Source: Streptococcus infantis (lineage in GTDB: Bacteria; Bacillota; Bacilli; Lactobacillales; Streptococcaceae). Taken from it: a stretch of 64,000 bases of DNA. The notes under the pieces are model-generated. The model was given only the letters and a program-made list of their open reading frames with translations. It had not been told where the DNA came from and ran no database searches. Of this stretch, positions 9,757-20,743 are shown in pieces. Every line of letters starts with the position of its first letter. Positions within the stretch are counted from its first letter, which is position 1. The translations under genes and the position numbers were made by a program. The DNA lies in assembly GCF_021497965.1 (NCBI RefSeq), contig NZ_CP046525.1:1550001-1614000 (forward strand), given 5' to 3'.

Positions 9757-10689
9757 ATGAATCACTATCAAAAAAATATTTTCAAGGGAACCATATATTC
9801 CCTCCTTTCCGGATTAATATGGGGTATTTGTGGCATTTTAGGAGAATTCTTCTTTACGCATTATCCAGTCTCCTCTGGGTGGATCACTTCTATGCGACTA
9901 AGTCTTGCAGGTGGTTTCGTACTCATCTTGTCCGGCTTTAAGTTCCGTTCACAGTTATTCGATCTTTGGAGAAACCGCAACAATTATCTACCTTTTCTGG
10001 CTTATGCTATCTTAGGAATTTTCTCTGTTCAGTATTTCTTCTATCTCTGTGTAGAATACTCTAATGCAACAACGGCAACTATCCTACAATTTATAAGTCC
10101 TGTTTTCATTCTCATATACAACCGTCTTATCTACAAGAAAAAAGCTTCTAAAAAAGCAATTTTCTATGTTTTGACTGCTATGCTCGGAGTCTTTCTGATG
10201 GCTACTAAAGGCGATCTGTCTAAACTATCCATCACTCCCCTCGCATTGCTGACAGGGCTTCTCAGTGCTCTGGGAGTTATGTTTAATGTTATCTTGCCCC
10301 AGCCATTTGCTAAAAAATACGGTTTTGTGCCAACTGTTGGTTGGGGAATGTTGCTGGCTGGACTCTTTAGTAATTTTCTCTATCCTGTTTATAGAATTAG
10401 TTTTCAGCTAGATTGGGTGAGTATCTTGATTTGTTTGACCATTTCCTTTTTGGGGACAGCTTTTGCCTTCTTCCTATCGATGAAGGCTGTCTCGCTCGTT
10501 TCCCCATTGGTAGTATCCGTTGTCAGTGCTAGCGAACCTTTATCATCTGCTATTCTAAGCGTTCTGTTTCTAGGTCTGGTCTTAGATGGGTACCTGCTAC
10601 TAGCTATGATCTTGATTATTATTCCCATGATTTTCTTATCCATTGAAGAATCAAAAGATAAACTGAAAGAATCCTCTTTTAACACTTAA
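9757..10689 (+). CDS. EamA/DMT-family transporter
   Basis: The 310-residue protein has about ten hydrophobic segments arranged as two EamA repeats (LSGLIWGICGILGEFFF at the start; a second repeat beginning near residue 165, LLTGLLSALGVMFNV), as in drug/metabolite exporters of the 10-TM class. Substrate is unknown. It begins 42 bases after pbp1b with no clear promoter and no recognisable Shine-Dalgarno before ATG 9757, so it may rely on readthrough and re-initiation from pbp1b. No better internal start was found. It ends at a strong hairpin terminator. Confidence 0.88.
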   Translation: MNHYQKNIFKGTIYSLLSGLIWGICGILGEFFFTHYPVSSGWITSMRLSLAGGFVLILSGFKFRSQLFDLWRNRNNYLPFLAYAILGIFSVQYFFYLCVEYSNATTATILQFISPVFILIYNRLIYKKKASKKAIFYVLTAMLGVFLMATKGDLSKLSITPLALLTGLLSALGVMFNVILPQPFAKKYGFVPTVGWGMLLAGLFSNFLYPVYRISFQLDWVSILICLTISFLGTAFAFFLSMKAVSLVSPLVVSVVSASEPLSSAILSVLFLGLVLDGYLLLAMILIIIPMIFLSIEESKDKLKESSFNT

Positions 10690-10713
10690 GGCTTCAAAAT
10701 TGAAGCCTTTTTT
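10690..10713 (+). terminator. Rho-independent terminator after the DMT transporter
   Basis: GGCTTCA and TGAAGCC enclose AAAT, followed immediately by a T-run to 10713. The stem begins right after the stop codon. Confidence 0.92.
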
Positions 10714-10721
10714 GGTAGAAT
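10713..10721 (+). promoter_or_regulatory. Extended -10 promoter of dapH overlapping the terminator tail
   Basis: TGG-TAGAAT (10713-10721) directly abuts the terminator T-run. The -35 position would fall inside the hairpin and is poor (TTCAAA), so this relies on the extended -10. Confidence 0.55.
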
Positions 10722-10752
10722 AGTAAGCATTACAAAGAGTGAGGAGACACCT

Positions 10753-11451
10753 ATGACTGCTACAAAAATGAATGCACAAGAAATTATCCAATTTATCGCT
10801 AATGCTGAAAAAAAGACAAGTGTAAAAGTGACCTTTGAAGGGCAACTTGATGGAGCCATCCCTGCTTCTGTTATCAAGCTTGGGAATGTTCTTTTTGGAG
10901 ACTGGAAAGATATCGCTCCACTTCTTGAAGGACTTACAGAAAACAAGGACTATGTTGTTGAACAAGACGCCCGCAATTCAGCTGTACCTCTCCTTGATAA
11001 ACGTGATATCAATGCTCGTATCGAGCCAGGCGCTATCATCCGTGACCAAGTTGAGATTGGTGACAATGCTGTTATCATGATGGGAGCTGTTATCAATATC
11101 GGTGCAGAAATCGGTGCTGGCACTATGATTGATATGGGAGCTATTTTAGGTGGACGTGCTATTGTCGGTAAAAATAGTCACGTAGGTGCAGGTGCTGTTC
11201 TTGCAGGTGTCATCGAGCCAGCTAGTGCTGAGCCTGTCCGTGTCGGTGACAATGTTCTCATCGGTGCTAACGCTGTAGTTATCGAAGGTGTTCAGATTGG
11301 TAGTGGTTCTGTTGTCGCTGCAGGTGCCATCGTTACTCAAGATGTTCCAGAAAATGTTGTGGTAGCAGGCGTTCCAGCTCGTGTTATCAAAGAAATCGAT
11401 AGCAAAACCCAACAAAAAACAGCGCTAGAAGATGCGCTTCGCACCTTGTAA
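10753..11451 (+). CDS. dapH: Tetrahydrodipicolinate N-acetyltransferase
   Basis: DapH acetylates 2,3,4,5-tetrahydrodipicolinate with acetyl-CoA in the acetylase branch of lysine biosynthesis used by many Firmicutes. The 232-residue chain has an N-terminal helical domain of about 85 residues, then a left-handed beta-helix of hexapeptide repeats (for example [18 protein letters not shown] and [13 protein letters not shown]), ending in the usual [14 protein letters not shown] before ATG 10753 is a good ribosome site. The next gene encodes the matching N-acetyl-diaminopimelate deacetylase, which supports the acetyl rather than succinyl pathway. The product feeds lysine for protein and cell-wall stem peptides. 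Confidence 0.95.
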   Translation: MTATKMNAQEIIQFIANAEKKTSVKVTFEGQLDGAIPASVIKLGNVLFGDWKDIAPLLEGLTENKDYVVEQDARNSAVPLLDKRDINARIEPGAIIRDQVEIGDNAVIMMGAVINIGAEIGAGTMIDMGAILGGRAIVGKNSHVGAGAVLAGVIEPASAEPVRVGDNVLIGANAVVIEGVQIGSGSVVAAGAIVTQDVPENVVVAGVPARVIKEIDSKTQQKTALEDALRTL

Positions 11452-11459
11452 ATAGTAAC

Positions 11460-11486
11460 AGAGGCGGAAACTTTTCCAGCCTCTTT
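11460..11486 (+). terminator. Weak hairpin between dapH and the deacetylase gene
   Basis: AGAGGC...GCCTCT with an inner GGAAA/TTCC stem, followed by only three T residues. It looks like an attenuating or stabilising hairpin inside the operon rather than a full terminator. Confidence 0.5.
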
Positions 11487-11513
11487 ATCGTATTAGTAAA
11501 AAGGAAAATAGAT

Positions 11514-12644
11514 ATGTTAGATTTGATTCAAACTCGACGCGATCTTCACCAAATTCCTGAGATTGGTTTAGAAGAATTCAAGACTCACGCTTATTTACTC
11601 AATGTCATTAAGAAATTAACAGCTGACAAGGATTTTGTTCAGATTCGTACTTGGCGAACAGGTATTTTAGTTTACTTGCAGGGAAGTCAGCCAGAACGTA
11701 CCATTGGTTGGCGGACAGATATTGATGGACTCCCAATCGTTGAACAAACAGGCCTTCCTTTTGCCTCTCAACACCCAGACCGCATGCATGCTTGTGGGCA
11801 CGACTTTCACATGACCATTGCACTTGGAAGTCTCGAACGTGCTCTAGAAAAGCAACCTAAAAACAATCTCCTCTTTCTCTTTCAACCTGCGGAAGAAAAT
11901 GAGGCCGGCGGTATGCTCATGTATGAAGATGGAGCTTTTGGCGACTGGTTACCTGATCAATTCTACGGACTCCATGTTCGCCCCGACTTAAAAGTTGGAC
12001 AAATTGCGACCAATACTCATACACTCTTTGCGGGTACTTGCGAAGTCAAGATTCGTTTCAAGGGTAAAGGTGGTCACGCTGCTTTTCCACATGAAGCAAA
12101 CGATGCTCTGGTTGCAACTAGCTATTTTGTGACCCAAGTTCAGTCAGTCGTCAGCCGTAATGTCGATCCTATCGAGGGTGCTGTCGTCACTTTCGGTGTT
12201 TTTCAAGCTGGGACAACCAATAATGTCATTGCTGATACAGCCTTCCTGCATGGAACCATTCGAGCTCTTACACACAATATGAGTCTTTTGGTTCAAAAAC
12301 GTGTCAAAGCTATCGCTGAAGGTGTGGCAGCTGCCTTTGACATGGATGTAGAGATTGAACTCAAACAGGGAGGCTATTTGCCAGTCGAAAATAACCCTGA
12401 GTTAGCCAGAGAATTGATGACCTTCTTTGATGAAAAAGAAGGGATTGAACTTATCGATATTGAACCTGCCATGACAGGGGAGGACTTTGGGTATCTTCTT
12501 TCAAAGGTTCCTGGAGTCATGTTCTGGCTGGGTATTGATAGTCCCTACGCTCTTCACCATCCAAAGATGAGCCCTAAAGAAGAAGCTCTAGCTATCGGTG
12601 TCGAAGCTGTATCAAGCTTTTTAGCAAAGAAAGCTGCGGAATAA
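11514..12644 (+). CDS. N-acetyldiaminopimelate deacetylase (M20 family)
   Basis: This 376-residue M20D metallohydrolase matches the Bacillus YkuR type that removes acetate from N-acetyl-LL-diaminopimelate. Visible motifs are [14 protein letters not shown] at the N terminus, the metal ligands in MHACGHDFH (His, Asp context), the FQPAEE catalytic Glu pair, LHV and a C-terminal LHHP. The lid domain lies around residues 180-290 ([15 protein letters not shown]). Start ATG 11514 follows AAGGAAAA. Position directly after dapH makes the assignment to lysine synthesis much stronger than general amidohydrolase. The 5-formyl-THF cyclo-ligase gene starts 3 bases after its stop. Confidence 0.9.
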   Translation: MLDLIQTRRDLHQIPEIGLEEFKTHAYLLNVIKKLTADKDFVQIRTWRTGILVYLQGSQPERTIGWRTDIDGLPIVEQTGLPFASQHPDRMHACGHDFHMTIALGSLERALEKQPKNNLLFLFQPAEENEAGGMLMYEDGAFGDWLPDQFYGLHVRPDLKVGQIATNTHTLFAGTCEVKIRFKGKGGHAAFPHEANDALVATSYFVTQVQSVVSRNVDPIEGAVVTFGVFQAGTTNNVIADTAFLHGTIRALTHNMSLLVQKRVKAIAEGVAAAFDMDVEIELKQGGYLPVENNPELARELMTFFDEKEGIELIDIEPAMTGEDFGYLLSKVPGVMFWLGIDSPYALHHPKMSPKEEALAIGVEAVSSFLAKKAAE

Positions 12645-12647
12645 ACT

Positions 12648-13187
12648 ATGAAAAAAAGCTTACGCAAGCAGGTCTTGCAAGGACTTAAGTCTCTATCCAA
12701 AGAAGAAAAGCAGAGCATGAACGCTTGGCTCACAGAGCAGCTCCTTCAACATCCATTCTATAAGGAAGCAAAAAACATCGCCACTTATCTGTCTTTTCCC
12801 CATGAATTTCAGACAGCTGAACTCATCGAACAAGCTCAAAAAGATGGAAAGACTATCCTCATTCCCAAAACTTATCCACATGGGAAAATGGATTTGGTTC
12901 TATATGAACCAGAGAAGCTCGAAAGAAACTCTTTTGGTCTCCTTGAACCACAGGGGAAAGCTATTGTCTTTGAGCCGTCTCAGATTGACTTGATCCATGT
13001 TCCCGGATTAGCTTTCAATACTTCTGGTTATCGGGTTGGCTACGGTGGTGGCTATTACGATCGCTACTTGGAGCATTTCCCAGGTCATACCATTAGTACG
13101 CTTTATCCATGCCAGATTCAGGATTTCCAACCGGATCACTACGATATACCAGTTGAGGAGGTACTCATCTATGAAAGAGATTTTTGA
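12648..13187 (+). CDS. 5-formyltetrahydrofolate cyclo-ligase
   Basis: The enzyme converts 5-formyl-THF to 5,10-methenyl-THF with ATP, clearing an inhibitory folate form. The 179-residue length is normal. Family motifs are KK(S)LRKQVLQ at the N terminus, YLSFPHEFQT, and the conserved VGYGGGYYDRYL substrate/ATP segment near residue 135. The start lies 3 bases after the deacetylase stop with only a weak ribosome site, implying coupled translation; the 3' end overlaps the rhomboid start by 17 bases. Pairing with a rhomboid gene is typical of streptococci, with no known functional link. Confidence 0.95.
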   Translation: MKKSLRKQVLQGLKSLSKEEKQSMNAWLTEQLLQHPFYKEAKNIATYLSFPHEFQTAELIEQAQKDGKTILIPKTYPHGKMDLVLYEPEKLERNSFGLLEPQGKAIVFEPSQIDLIHVPGLAFNTSGYRVGYGGGYYDRYLEHFPGHTISTLYPCQIQDFQPDHYDIPVEEVLIYERDF

Positions 13188-13845
13188 TCGTCGTTATCCC
13201 ACCACGAGCTTCTTTCTCCTCGTGACAACGCTAGTTTTTATCATCATGTTTCTAACTAGCGGATTCAATTACACAAGTGCAGCTACCTTGTACCAGTTCG
13301 GAGCTATTTATCCTCCTGCCATCAAGGCCATGCCTGAACAAATCTGGCGCTTATTCTCGGCCACCTTTGTCCACATTGGCTTGCAGCACTTTTTTGTTAA
13401 TATGCTGTCCCTCTACTTTTTGGGACGTCAGATGGAGCAGATCTTTGGCTCTAAACAGTTTTTCTTTATCTATCTTCTATCAGGTATGATGGGAAATCTC
13501 TTTGTCCTCGTTTTTAGTCCCAACGCCATTACGGCTGGTGCTTCAACTGCCCTATATGGTATGTTTGCCTCTATTGTCGTTCTCCGTTATGCCTCACGCA
13601 ACCCCTACCTTCAACAGCTCGGTCAATCTTACCTTTCTCTCTTGGTCATCAACCTAGTAGGTAGTGTTTTAATGCCTGGTATTAGCCTTGCTGGACACGT
13701 AGGTGGAGCTGTCGGTGGTGCCTTACTAGCTATTGTCTTCCCAGTTCGAGGAGAACGAAAGATATACAATCCAGGCCAACGTGGTCTAGCAACCCTAGCC
13801 TTTATTGCTCTGTCAGCCTTGTTGCTTTTTATCGGATTACTTTAA
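13171..13845 (+). CDS. Rhomboid family intramembrane serine protease
   Basis: Start set at ATG 13171, preceded by GAGGAGG (13155-13161), inside the previous gene; the longer upstream reading frame has no ribosome site. The 224-residue protein has about six to seven membrane segments. The catalytic Ser is in ITAGASTALYGMFA and the His in AGHVGGAVGGALLA; the HIGLQHFFVNMLSLYFLG segment is the conserved HxxxN loop helix. Rhomboids cleave transmembrane substrates within the bilayer; the substrate here is unknown. The gene ends at a strong shared terminator facing the GH1 gene. Confidence 0.93.
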   Translation: MKEIFDRRYPTTSFFLLVTTLVFIIMFLTSGFNYTSAATLYQFGAIYPPAIKAMPEQIWRLFSATFVHIGLQHFFVNMLSLYFLGRQMEQIFGSKQFFFIYLLSGMMGNLFVLVFSPNAITAGASTALYGMFASIVVLRYASRNPYLQQLGQSYLSLLVINLVGSVLMPGISLAGHVGGAVGGALLAIVFPVRGERKIYNPGQRGLATLAFIALSALLLFIGLL

Positions 13846-13852
13846 GACAAAT

Positions 13853-13901
13853 AAAAACCATTGGAAACTCTCTCAGAGAGCTTTATTTCCAATGGTTTTT
13901 T
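13853..13901. terminator. Bidirectional terminator between rhomboid and GH1 genes
   Basis: AAAACCATTGGAAA pairs perfectly with TTTCCAATGGTTTT; A- and T-runs flank both sides, and an inner CTCTC/GAGAG stem extends it. It serves both convergent genes. Confidence 0.95.
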
Positions 13902-13921
13902 GAATTTATTTGAAAAGTTAC

Positions 13922-15301
13922 TTAAAACCCATTATTGTCACTGAGCTCTTTGAACCAGTGGCCTGATTTTTTCAAGCGGCGTTCTTGTGTTTCTAAGTCT
14001 AGCTCGACCAAACCATAGCGATTTTTGTAGCTGTTGAGCCATGACCAGCAATCGATAAAGGTCCAAATCAAATATCCTTTACAGTTAGCACCGTCTTCGA
14101 TAGCACGATGCAGTTCACGAAGGTGACCTTTGACAAAGTCGATACGGTAGTCATCCTGGATCATCCCACTTTCACGGAACTTATCTTCACCTTCAACACC
14201 CATCCCATTCTCGGTCAGCATCCACTCAATATTTCCATAGTTTTCCTTGATATTTTGAGCAATGTCATAAATTCCTTGCTCGTAGATTTCCCAACCACGG
14301 TGCGGATTGATCTTACGACCAGGCATGACGTAAGGTTCATAGAAATGCTCTGGCAAGAGTGGACTGTCAGGATGCTTAGCAAAACGTGGCGCCATAACAC
14401 GCAAAGGCTGATAGTAGTTGACTCCTAGGAAGTCAACGGTGTTCTCACGAATGAGTTCCAACTCTTCGGCTGTAGAATCTGGCAGCAAGTCATGCTCAGA
14501 CAAAATTTCCACTAACTCTTCTGGATATGTTCCTAAAACAGACGGATCTAGGAAAGATTGTGCCTGGAAGAGATCTGCAATACGAGCAGCTTTCACGTCA
14601 GCAGGATGTTGGCTACGTGGATAGGCTGGTGTCAAGTTGAGGACAATCCCAATCTTAGAGCCTGGTAAGACTTCATGACAAGCCTTAACTGCAAGAGTGC
14701 TCGCCAGTTGTGTATGATAGGCAACCTTAACCGCTGCTTTGGCATCCACCTTATGTGGATAATGGGCATCATAAAAATAGCCAAACTCAACAGGAACGAT
14801 AGGCTCATTGAAGGTAATCCATTGGTCCACAAGGTCACCGTAGGTTTCAAAGCAGAAACGAGCATAGTCTTCATAAGCCTTAATAGTTGCTTTATTTTCC
14901 CAACCATCCCCATCTTCTTGAAGGGCGAAAGGCAAGTCAAAGTGATAGAGATTGACTAAAAGACGAATTCCCTTAGCCTTGATGGCTTCAAATACCTGAC
15001 GGTAGAAAGCCACCCCTTGAGGATTGACTTCTCCACGCCCTTGTGGGAAAATACGAGACCACTGGATAGAGGTTCGAAAAGCTGTATGTCCTGTTTCTAA
15101 CAATAGTTCGATATCTTTTTCCCAGTTTTCATAGAAGGTCGACGTCTTATCTGGGCCAATCCCATTGTAGTAACGGTTTGGCTCTACTTGGTACCAATAA
15201 TCCCAGAGATTATCTCCTTTACCGTCACCAGGAACTCGTCCTTCTGTCTGCGGTCCAGAAGTTGAGGAACCCCAGACAAAATCCTTTGGAAATTTTAGCA
15301 T
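13922..15301 (-). CDS. Glycoside hydrolase family 1 (6-phospho-beta-glucosidase type)
   Basis: The 459-residue GH1 enzyme carries the acid/base glutamate in WITFNEP (near residue 165) and the nucleophile in LTENG (near residue 362). It starts FPKDFVWGSSTSGPQTEG, the sugar-binding Gln region, and ends with the WTFIDCWSWLNSYKNRYG aglycone loop. GH1 members in streptococci usually cleave PTS-imported 6-phospho-beta-glucosides or 6-phospho-galactosides. No PTS gene lies next to it, so the substrate cannot be set; a plain beta-glucosidase is possible. A candidate cre downstream of its promoter suggests catabolite control. Confidence 0.9.
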   Translation of the reverse strand: MLKFPKDFVWGSSTSGPQTEGRVPGDGKGDNLWDYWYQVEPNRYYNGIGPDKTSTFYENWEKDIELLLETGHTAFRTSIQWSRIFPQGRGEVNPQGVAFYRQVFEAIKAKGIRLLVNLYHFDLPFALQEDGDGWENKATIKAYEDYARFCFETYGDLVDQWITFNEPIVPVEFGYFYDAHYPHKVDAKAAVKVAYHTQLASTLAVKACHEVLPGSKIGIVLNLTPAYPRSQHPADVKAARIADLFQAQSFLDPSVLGTYPEELVEILSEHDLLPDSTAEELELIRENTVDFLGVNYYQPLRVMAPRFAKHPDSPLLPEHFYEPYVMPGRKINPHRGWEIYEQGIYDIAQNIKENYGNIEWMLTENGMGVEGEDKFRESGMIQDDYRIDFVKGHLRELHRAIEDGANCKGYLIWTFIDCWSWLNSYKNRYGLVELDLETQERRLKKSGHWFKELSDNNGF

Positions 15302-15312
15302 AGTACTACCTC

Positions 15313-15348
15313 TTTTTACGCTTTTAATGTTTACTTTCTCTCATTATA
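15313..15348 (-). promoter_or_regulatory. GH1 promoter -10 with cre-like site downstream
   Basis: TATAAT on the minus strand (15343-15348) lies right after the T-run of the proS terminator. TTAAAAGCGTAAAAA (15313-15327, minus) resembles a CcpA cre with two mismatches and sits where it could block elongation. Confidence 0.45.
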
Positions 15349-15351
15349 AAG

Positions 15352-15394
15352 AAAAAACAAGGCAAAAACTAGTTACATTTTTGTCTTGTTTTTC
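15352..15394 (-). terminator. Rho-independent terminator of the uppS-cdsA-eep-proS operon
   Basis: On the minus strand AAAAACAAGACAAAAA pairs with TTTTTGCCTTGTTTTT (one mismatch), then a T-run. Confidence 0.8.
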
Positions 15395-15409
15395 TTCTGA
15401 TTATAGATT

Positions 15410-17272
<1,863 letters not shown>

Positions 17273-17279
17273 CTAATTC

Positions 17280-18536
17280 TTAAAAGAAGGTTCGCATGAT
17301 GTCGTTCCAGGTTACGGCGATCATCAAGACAACCATAATCACAACTCCAACTAGAGTAACATAGGTTTCAATTTCTTGTTTCAGTGGTTTGCGGCGAATA
17401 GCTTCAATGATGTTGAGCACGATTTTCCCACCATCAAGTGCCGGGATAGGAATCAAGTTGAAAATCCCGATATTGATAGAAATCATAGCCAAGAAGAACA
17501 GGACGTTTTCCAGACCATTCTTAGCAGCATCACTACTTGCCTTAAAGATAGCCACAGGACCACCCAATTTATTCAAATCCGGTTGGAAAATCAAGTTTTT
17601 CAAAGCATTAAGAATGCGCAAGGCTGAGTCCGCTGCAGATGTGAATCCACCTACAAACATAGACCAGATATCCGATTTGAGTTTCGGTTGAACACCTAAA
17701 ATATAACGCCCTTGACTTTCCTCAGGTGTCACACTGACTTGTTTTTCAGTTCCATTTTCAGAGACTGTCACATCTAAAACAGGTGCTGTTTTATCCTTGG
17801 TCTCTGCTTCCACTGCCTGAATCAAATCTTGCCAGTTACTGATTTCGTGTGAACCGACTTTAGTGATTTGGGCCGTATTTTCAACACCGACCTTTGCAAT
17901 CGCGCTATCAGGGATGATACTAAAGTTATTACTTTGTGTATCACGAACACCACCTTGCATGAAAATCAAAATCCAGAAGACGATAACTCCTAGGATAAAG
18001 TTATTCATGGGGCCTGCAAAGTTGGTAATTAACTTGCCCCAGACAGTCGCATTTTGATATTGGACGTCTAGCGGAGCGATACGAACTTCCGTTCCATCAG
18101 ATTCCACAATAGTTGCGTCATGGTCTACGGAGAACGTTTTTTCCTCTTCCAAAACCAAACCAGTGATAAAGAGTTTATCCTCAAAGTCATATTGGGTTAC
18201 CTGCATCGGAAGTGCTGTTTGGTCGACCTTCTTCCCAGAAATATTGATACGCTTAACCTTGCCATCTTCGGCTAAAGTCAAACTAACAGGAGTTCCTGTC
18301 TTAATCTCTGTGGTATCCTCGCCCCAACCTGCCATGCGGACATAACCACCCAGCGGTAGGAGACGAATCGTGTAAGCTGTCCCGTCTTTCCCGATATGGG
18401 CAAAGATTTTTGGACCCATTCCAATGGCAAATTCACGAACCAGAATGCCAGACTTCTTGGCAAAGTAAAAATGTCCGAACTCGTGAACCACCACTATAAT
18501 TCCAAAAACAAGGATAAAGGTTAATAATCCTATCAT
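17280..18536 (-). CDS. eep: Site-2 protease Eep/RseP, membrane zinc metalloprotease
   Basis: The 418-residue protein has the HExxH site in the first membrane helix ([15 protein letters not shown]) and the third ligand in LDGGKIV within the [11 protein letters not shown] loop near the C terminus. A PDZ domain lies around residues 190-290, outside the membrane. In streptococci and enterococci, Eep cuts signal peptides of peptide pheromones and anti-sigma or small membrane regulators. It lies between cdsA (21 bases upstream) and proS, in the conserved envelope operon. Confidence 0.95.
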   Translation of the reverse strand: MIGLLTFILVFGIIVVVHEFGHFYFAKKSGILVREFAIGMGPKIFAHIGKDGTAYTIRLLPLGGYVRMAGWGEDTTEIKTGTPVSLTLAEDGKVKRINISGKKVDQTALPMQVTQYDFEDKLFITGLVLEEEKTFSVDHDATIVESDGTEVRIAPLDVQYQNATVWGKLITNFAGPMNNFILGVIVFWILIFMQGGVRDTQSNNFSIIPDSAIAKVGVENTAQITKVGSHEISNWQDLIQAVEAETKDKTAPVLDVTVSENGTEKQVSVTPEESQGRYILGVQPKLKSDIWSMFVGGFTSAADSALRILNALKNLIFQPDLNKLGGPVAIFKASSDAAKNGLENVLFFLAMISINIGIFNLIPIPALDGGKIVLNIIEAIRRKPLKQEIETYVTLVGVVIMVVLMIAVTWNDIMRTFF

Positions 18537-18557
18537 TTAATTTCTGTTCACCTTTCC

Positions 18558-19361
18558 TTAAAATAAGCCAAAGAGGTGCATAATAGGGAAAACTGCTAGC
18601 ATAGAATCAAAACGATCCAGTACTCCGCCATGCCCTGGAATAAAGAATCCTGAATCCTTGACTCCAAAATGGCGTTTCATGGCACTTTCAATCAAATCAC
18701 CTAATTGACCTGCAATACTAAAGAAAATTGCAAAGAGCATCATTTTATAAATGCCGTAAGGAAGGGCAACTGTGCTATCCACTAACATAAAGATGAGTGT
18801 GACAAGCATAGCAGCTACAATCCCACCAAAAGCTCCTTCTACTGATTTGTTAGGAGAAACTCTTGGAGCCAATCTTCTCTTTCCAAAATTCATACCCACT
18901 AGGTAGGCACCACTATCTGTTGCCCACACGATACAGAGAGCCAAGAGTGCTTTATCCAAGCCAGCGATTCGAGCATCGACTAAAGCGTTGAATCCAAAAC
19001 CAACATAGAAGCTCATAGCAATTGGGAAGGCGGCATCCTCAATCGTGTAGTTTTTGCTGAAGACAGTCGCTCCAAGCATAACAAAAATTACAACACTGTA
19101 TGCGACGACATTTCCATCTACGGGCAAAAAGGCCAGATAGTTTTCCAAGGGGATGGTTAGTACGAAAGTTGCTAGCAAGGTCAACAAGCCCTCAGGGGTC
19201 ATGGTATTTAAACCTTTCATCTGGAGCAATTCATGAACTCCAAGCATGGCTAAAATTCCCATCACAATCTGTAGCCACAGTCCTCCAACCATCAAGAGTG
19301 GGATAAAGATAGCTAGGGCCAAAGCGGCAAATATGGTCCTCTTTATTAAGTCCTTTTTCAT
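18558..19361 (-). CDS. cdsA: Phosphatidate cytidylyltransferase
   Basis: CdsA makes CDP-diacylglycerol, the branch-point precursor of membrane phospholipids. Start chosen at ATG 19361 (MKKDLIKRTIF), which follows AGGAAA; a longer frame would run into uppS. The 267-residue protein has about eight membrane segments and the family signature near the C terminus (GQLGDLIESAMKRHFGVKDSG, with acidic metal ligands), then HGGVLDRFDS. It begins 7 bases after the uppS stop, so the undecaprenyl and phospholipid precursor enzymes are made together. Confidence 0.95.
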   Translation of the reverse strand: MKKDLIKRTIFAALALAIFIPLLMVGGLWLQIVMGILAMLGVHELLQMKGLNTMTPEGLLTLLATFVLTIPLENYLAFLPVDGNVVAYSVVIFVMLGATVFSKNYTIEDAAFPIAMSFYVGFGFNALVDARIAGLDKALLALCIVWATDSGAYLVGMNFGKRRLAPRVSPNKSVEGAFGGIVAAMLVTLIFMLVDSTVALPYGIYKMMLFAIFFSIAGQLGDLIESAMKRHFGVKDSGFFIPGHGGVLDRFDSMLAVFPIMHLFGLF

Positions 19362-19368
19362 AATTTTC

Positions 19369-20121
19369 CTATACTCCTCCAAATCGACGATTGCGGCGGT
19401 TAAACTCTGCAATAGCTTCCTTCAAGGCTTCCTCATCAAAGTCAGGCCACAAGACATCTGTGAAATAAAGTTCACTATAAGCTGCTTGCCAAGGCAAGAA
19501 ATTACTCAAACGAAGCTCGCCACTAGTTCGGATGATTAAATCTGGATCGCGCAAGGTTTTCGGCAAATGTCCCGTAAAGAGATATTCCCCAATCAACTCT
19601 TCTGTAATATCGCCTGGATTCACCTTGGCATCCAAAACATCCTGCGCAATCAACTTGACTGCCTGTGTAATTTCAGCTCGTCCACCGTAATTAAGGGCAA
19701 AATTGAGAATCAAACCAGTATTCAACTTTGTCAACTCTTCTGCCTTTTTCAAAGCCTCGAAAGTTTGTTTAGGCAAACGATCCGTTTCCCCTATCATTTG
19801 AATCTTCATGTTCTTTTGATGCAACTCAGGGACATACTTATCGTAAAATTCAACCGGAAGGTTCATGATAAACTTAACTTCCTGGTCTGGACGAGTCCAG
19901 TTTTCAGTTGAAAAGGCATAAACTGTCATAGCCTTGACACCCATATCACTAGCAGCAATGGCTACTGTTCTCAAAGCATCCATCCCAGCCTTATGACCAA
20001 AGACACGTGGCTGCATGCGTTTTTTAGCCCAACGACCATTCCCATCCATGATAACTCCGATGTGAGCTGGCACTACCGCTGGTGTTTCTGTAACTTTATC
20101 TTTTTTTAAAAATCCAAACAT
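19369..20121 (-). CDS. uppS: Undecaprenyl diphosphate synthase
   Basis: UppS adds eight isoprene units in cis to farnesyl diphosphate, giving the lipid carrier for peptidoglycan and teichoic acids. Start chosen at ATG 20121 (MFGFLKKDK), 7 bases after AGGAAT; the in-frame TTG at 20139 has no ribosome site. The 250-residue protein shows HIGVIMDGNGRWAKKR with catalytic Asp, VYAFSTENWTRP, and the C-terminal PDLIIRTSGELRLSNFLPWQ. First gene of the uppS-cdsA-eep-proS operon, with its own extended -10 promoter. Confidence 0.97.
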   Translation of the reverse strand: MFGFLKKDKVTETPAVVPAHIGVIMDGNGRWAKKRMQPRVFGHKAGMDALRTVAIAASDMGVKAMTVYAFSTENWTRPDQEVKFIMNLPVEFYDKYVPELHQKNMKIQMIGETDRLPKQTFEALKKAEELTKLNTGLILNFALNYGGRAEITQAVKLIAQDVLDAKVNPGDITEELIGEYLFTGHLPKTLRDPDLIIRTSGELRLSNFLPWQAAYSELYFTDVLWPDFDEEALKEAIAEFNRRNRRFGGV

Positions 20122-20153
20122 GATTGTATTCCTATTCAAAAATCTATCGTTTC

Positions 20154-20162
20154 ATTATACCA
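20154..20162 (-). promoter_or_regulatory. Extended -10 promoter of uppS operon
   Basis: TGG-TATAAT on the minus strand, about 33 bases before the uppS start; no clear -35. Confidence 0.6.
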
Positions 20163-20246
20163 TATTTTTCGCATTTCTTCTAACATCTTTTCTTATTCTA
20201 AGGCGGAATTTCCTATATAACTCCTATCTTTCTAAACTAACAAGCC

Positions 20247-20275
20247 TTGCATTTCCTAAAGAAAGTTGATACAAT
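20247..20275 (+). promoter_or_regulatory. Strong promoter of the HhH protein gene
   Basis: TTGCAT (20247-20252), exactly 17 bp, TACAAT (20270-20275). Confidence 0.75.
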
Positions 20276-20292
20276 AAAACATAAAGATTTAT

Positions 20293-20317
20293 CCTTGTTC
20301 AGTCACAGGGGTTTTTT
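20293..20317 (+). terminator. Possible leader hairpin with U-tract before the HhH gene
   Basis: CCTTG and CAGGG can pair (one G-U) around an 8-base loop and are followed by G then six T. It lies in the 5' leader, so it could be an attenuator. The stem is short and the call is weak. Confidence 0.3.
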
Positions 20318-20334
20318 ATTGAAAGGATCTTATC

Positions 20335-20730
20335 ATGTCAAAAAAACTACAACGTAAAAAACAATTAAGAAACAGCCTTCGTCGCTCAGGCGCACTTTCA
20401 AACGCAGTTAACAAGGTTGTCGAAGAAACAAAAAAAGTTGTGAAACACGCTGAAAAAGCTGCAAACAACGCAGGTAAAGCTGTTTCTAAGCAAGTTGAAA
20501 AAACTGTAGAGGCAACTAAAGAACAAGCTCAAAAAGTTACAAGCTCTGTAGAAGAATTCGCAGCTAACCTAGGTGGACTTTCAGTCGACCGTGCCAAGAC
20601 TTTCTACGATGAAGGAATCAAATCTGCTGCTGACTTCAAAAACTGGACAGAAAAAGAACTCCTTGCTTTGAAAGGAATCGGTCCAGCTACAATCAAGAAA
20701 TTAAAAGAGAACGGCATCAAGTTCAAGTAA
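20335..20730 (+). CDS. Basic Lys/Ala-rich protein with C-terminal helix-hairpin-helix
   Basis: I do not recognise a named gene. The 131-residue product starts with a very basic stretch (KKLQRKKQLRNSLRRSG), continues with about 55 residues of Lys/Ala/Glu/Val heptad-like helix resembling histone H1 or LEA repeats, and ends with a helix-hairpin-helix motif (LLALKGIGPATIKKLKENG), a sequence-independent DNA-binding element. It has no signal peptide or membrane segment. AAAGGATC precedes ATG 20335. The strong promoter and a bias to AAA, GAA and GCT codons suggest high expression. A nucleoid-associated role is inference; an RNA-binding role is equally open. Confidence 0.8.
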   Translation: MSKKLQRKKQLRNSLRRSGALSNAVNKVVEETKKVVKHAEKAANNAGKAVSKQVEKTVEATKEQAQKVTSSVEEFAANLGGLSVDRAKTFYDEGIKSAADFKNWTEKELLALKGIGPATIKKLKENGIKFK

Positions 20731-20743
20731 TCTTTCTTGTTCC

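Noticed and set aside
9535-9771. Minus-strand ORF rich in Phe/Ile opposite the Asp-Lys tract
   Set aside because: It is the complement of the GATAAR repeat, which lacks stop codons on both strands. There is no ribosome site or promoter, and pbp1b explains the region.
10651-10965. Minus-strand ORFs across the DMT-dapH junction
   Set aside because: They run through a terminator and the start of dapH, with no family resemblance; shadows of dapH.
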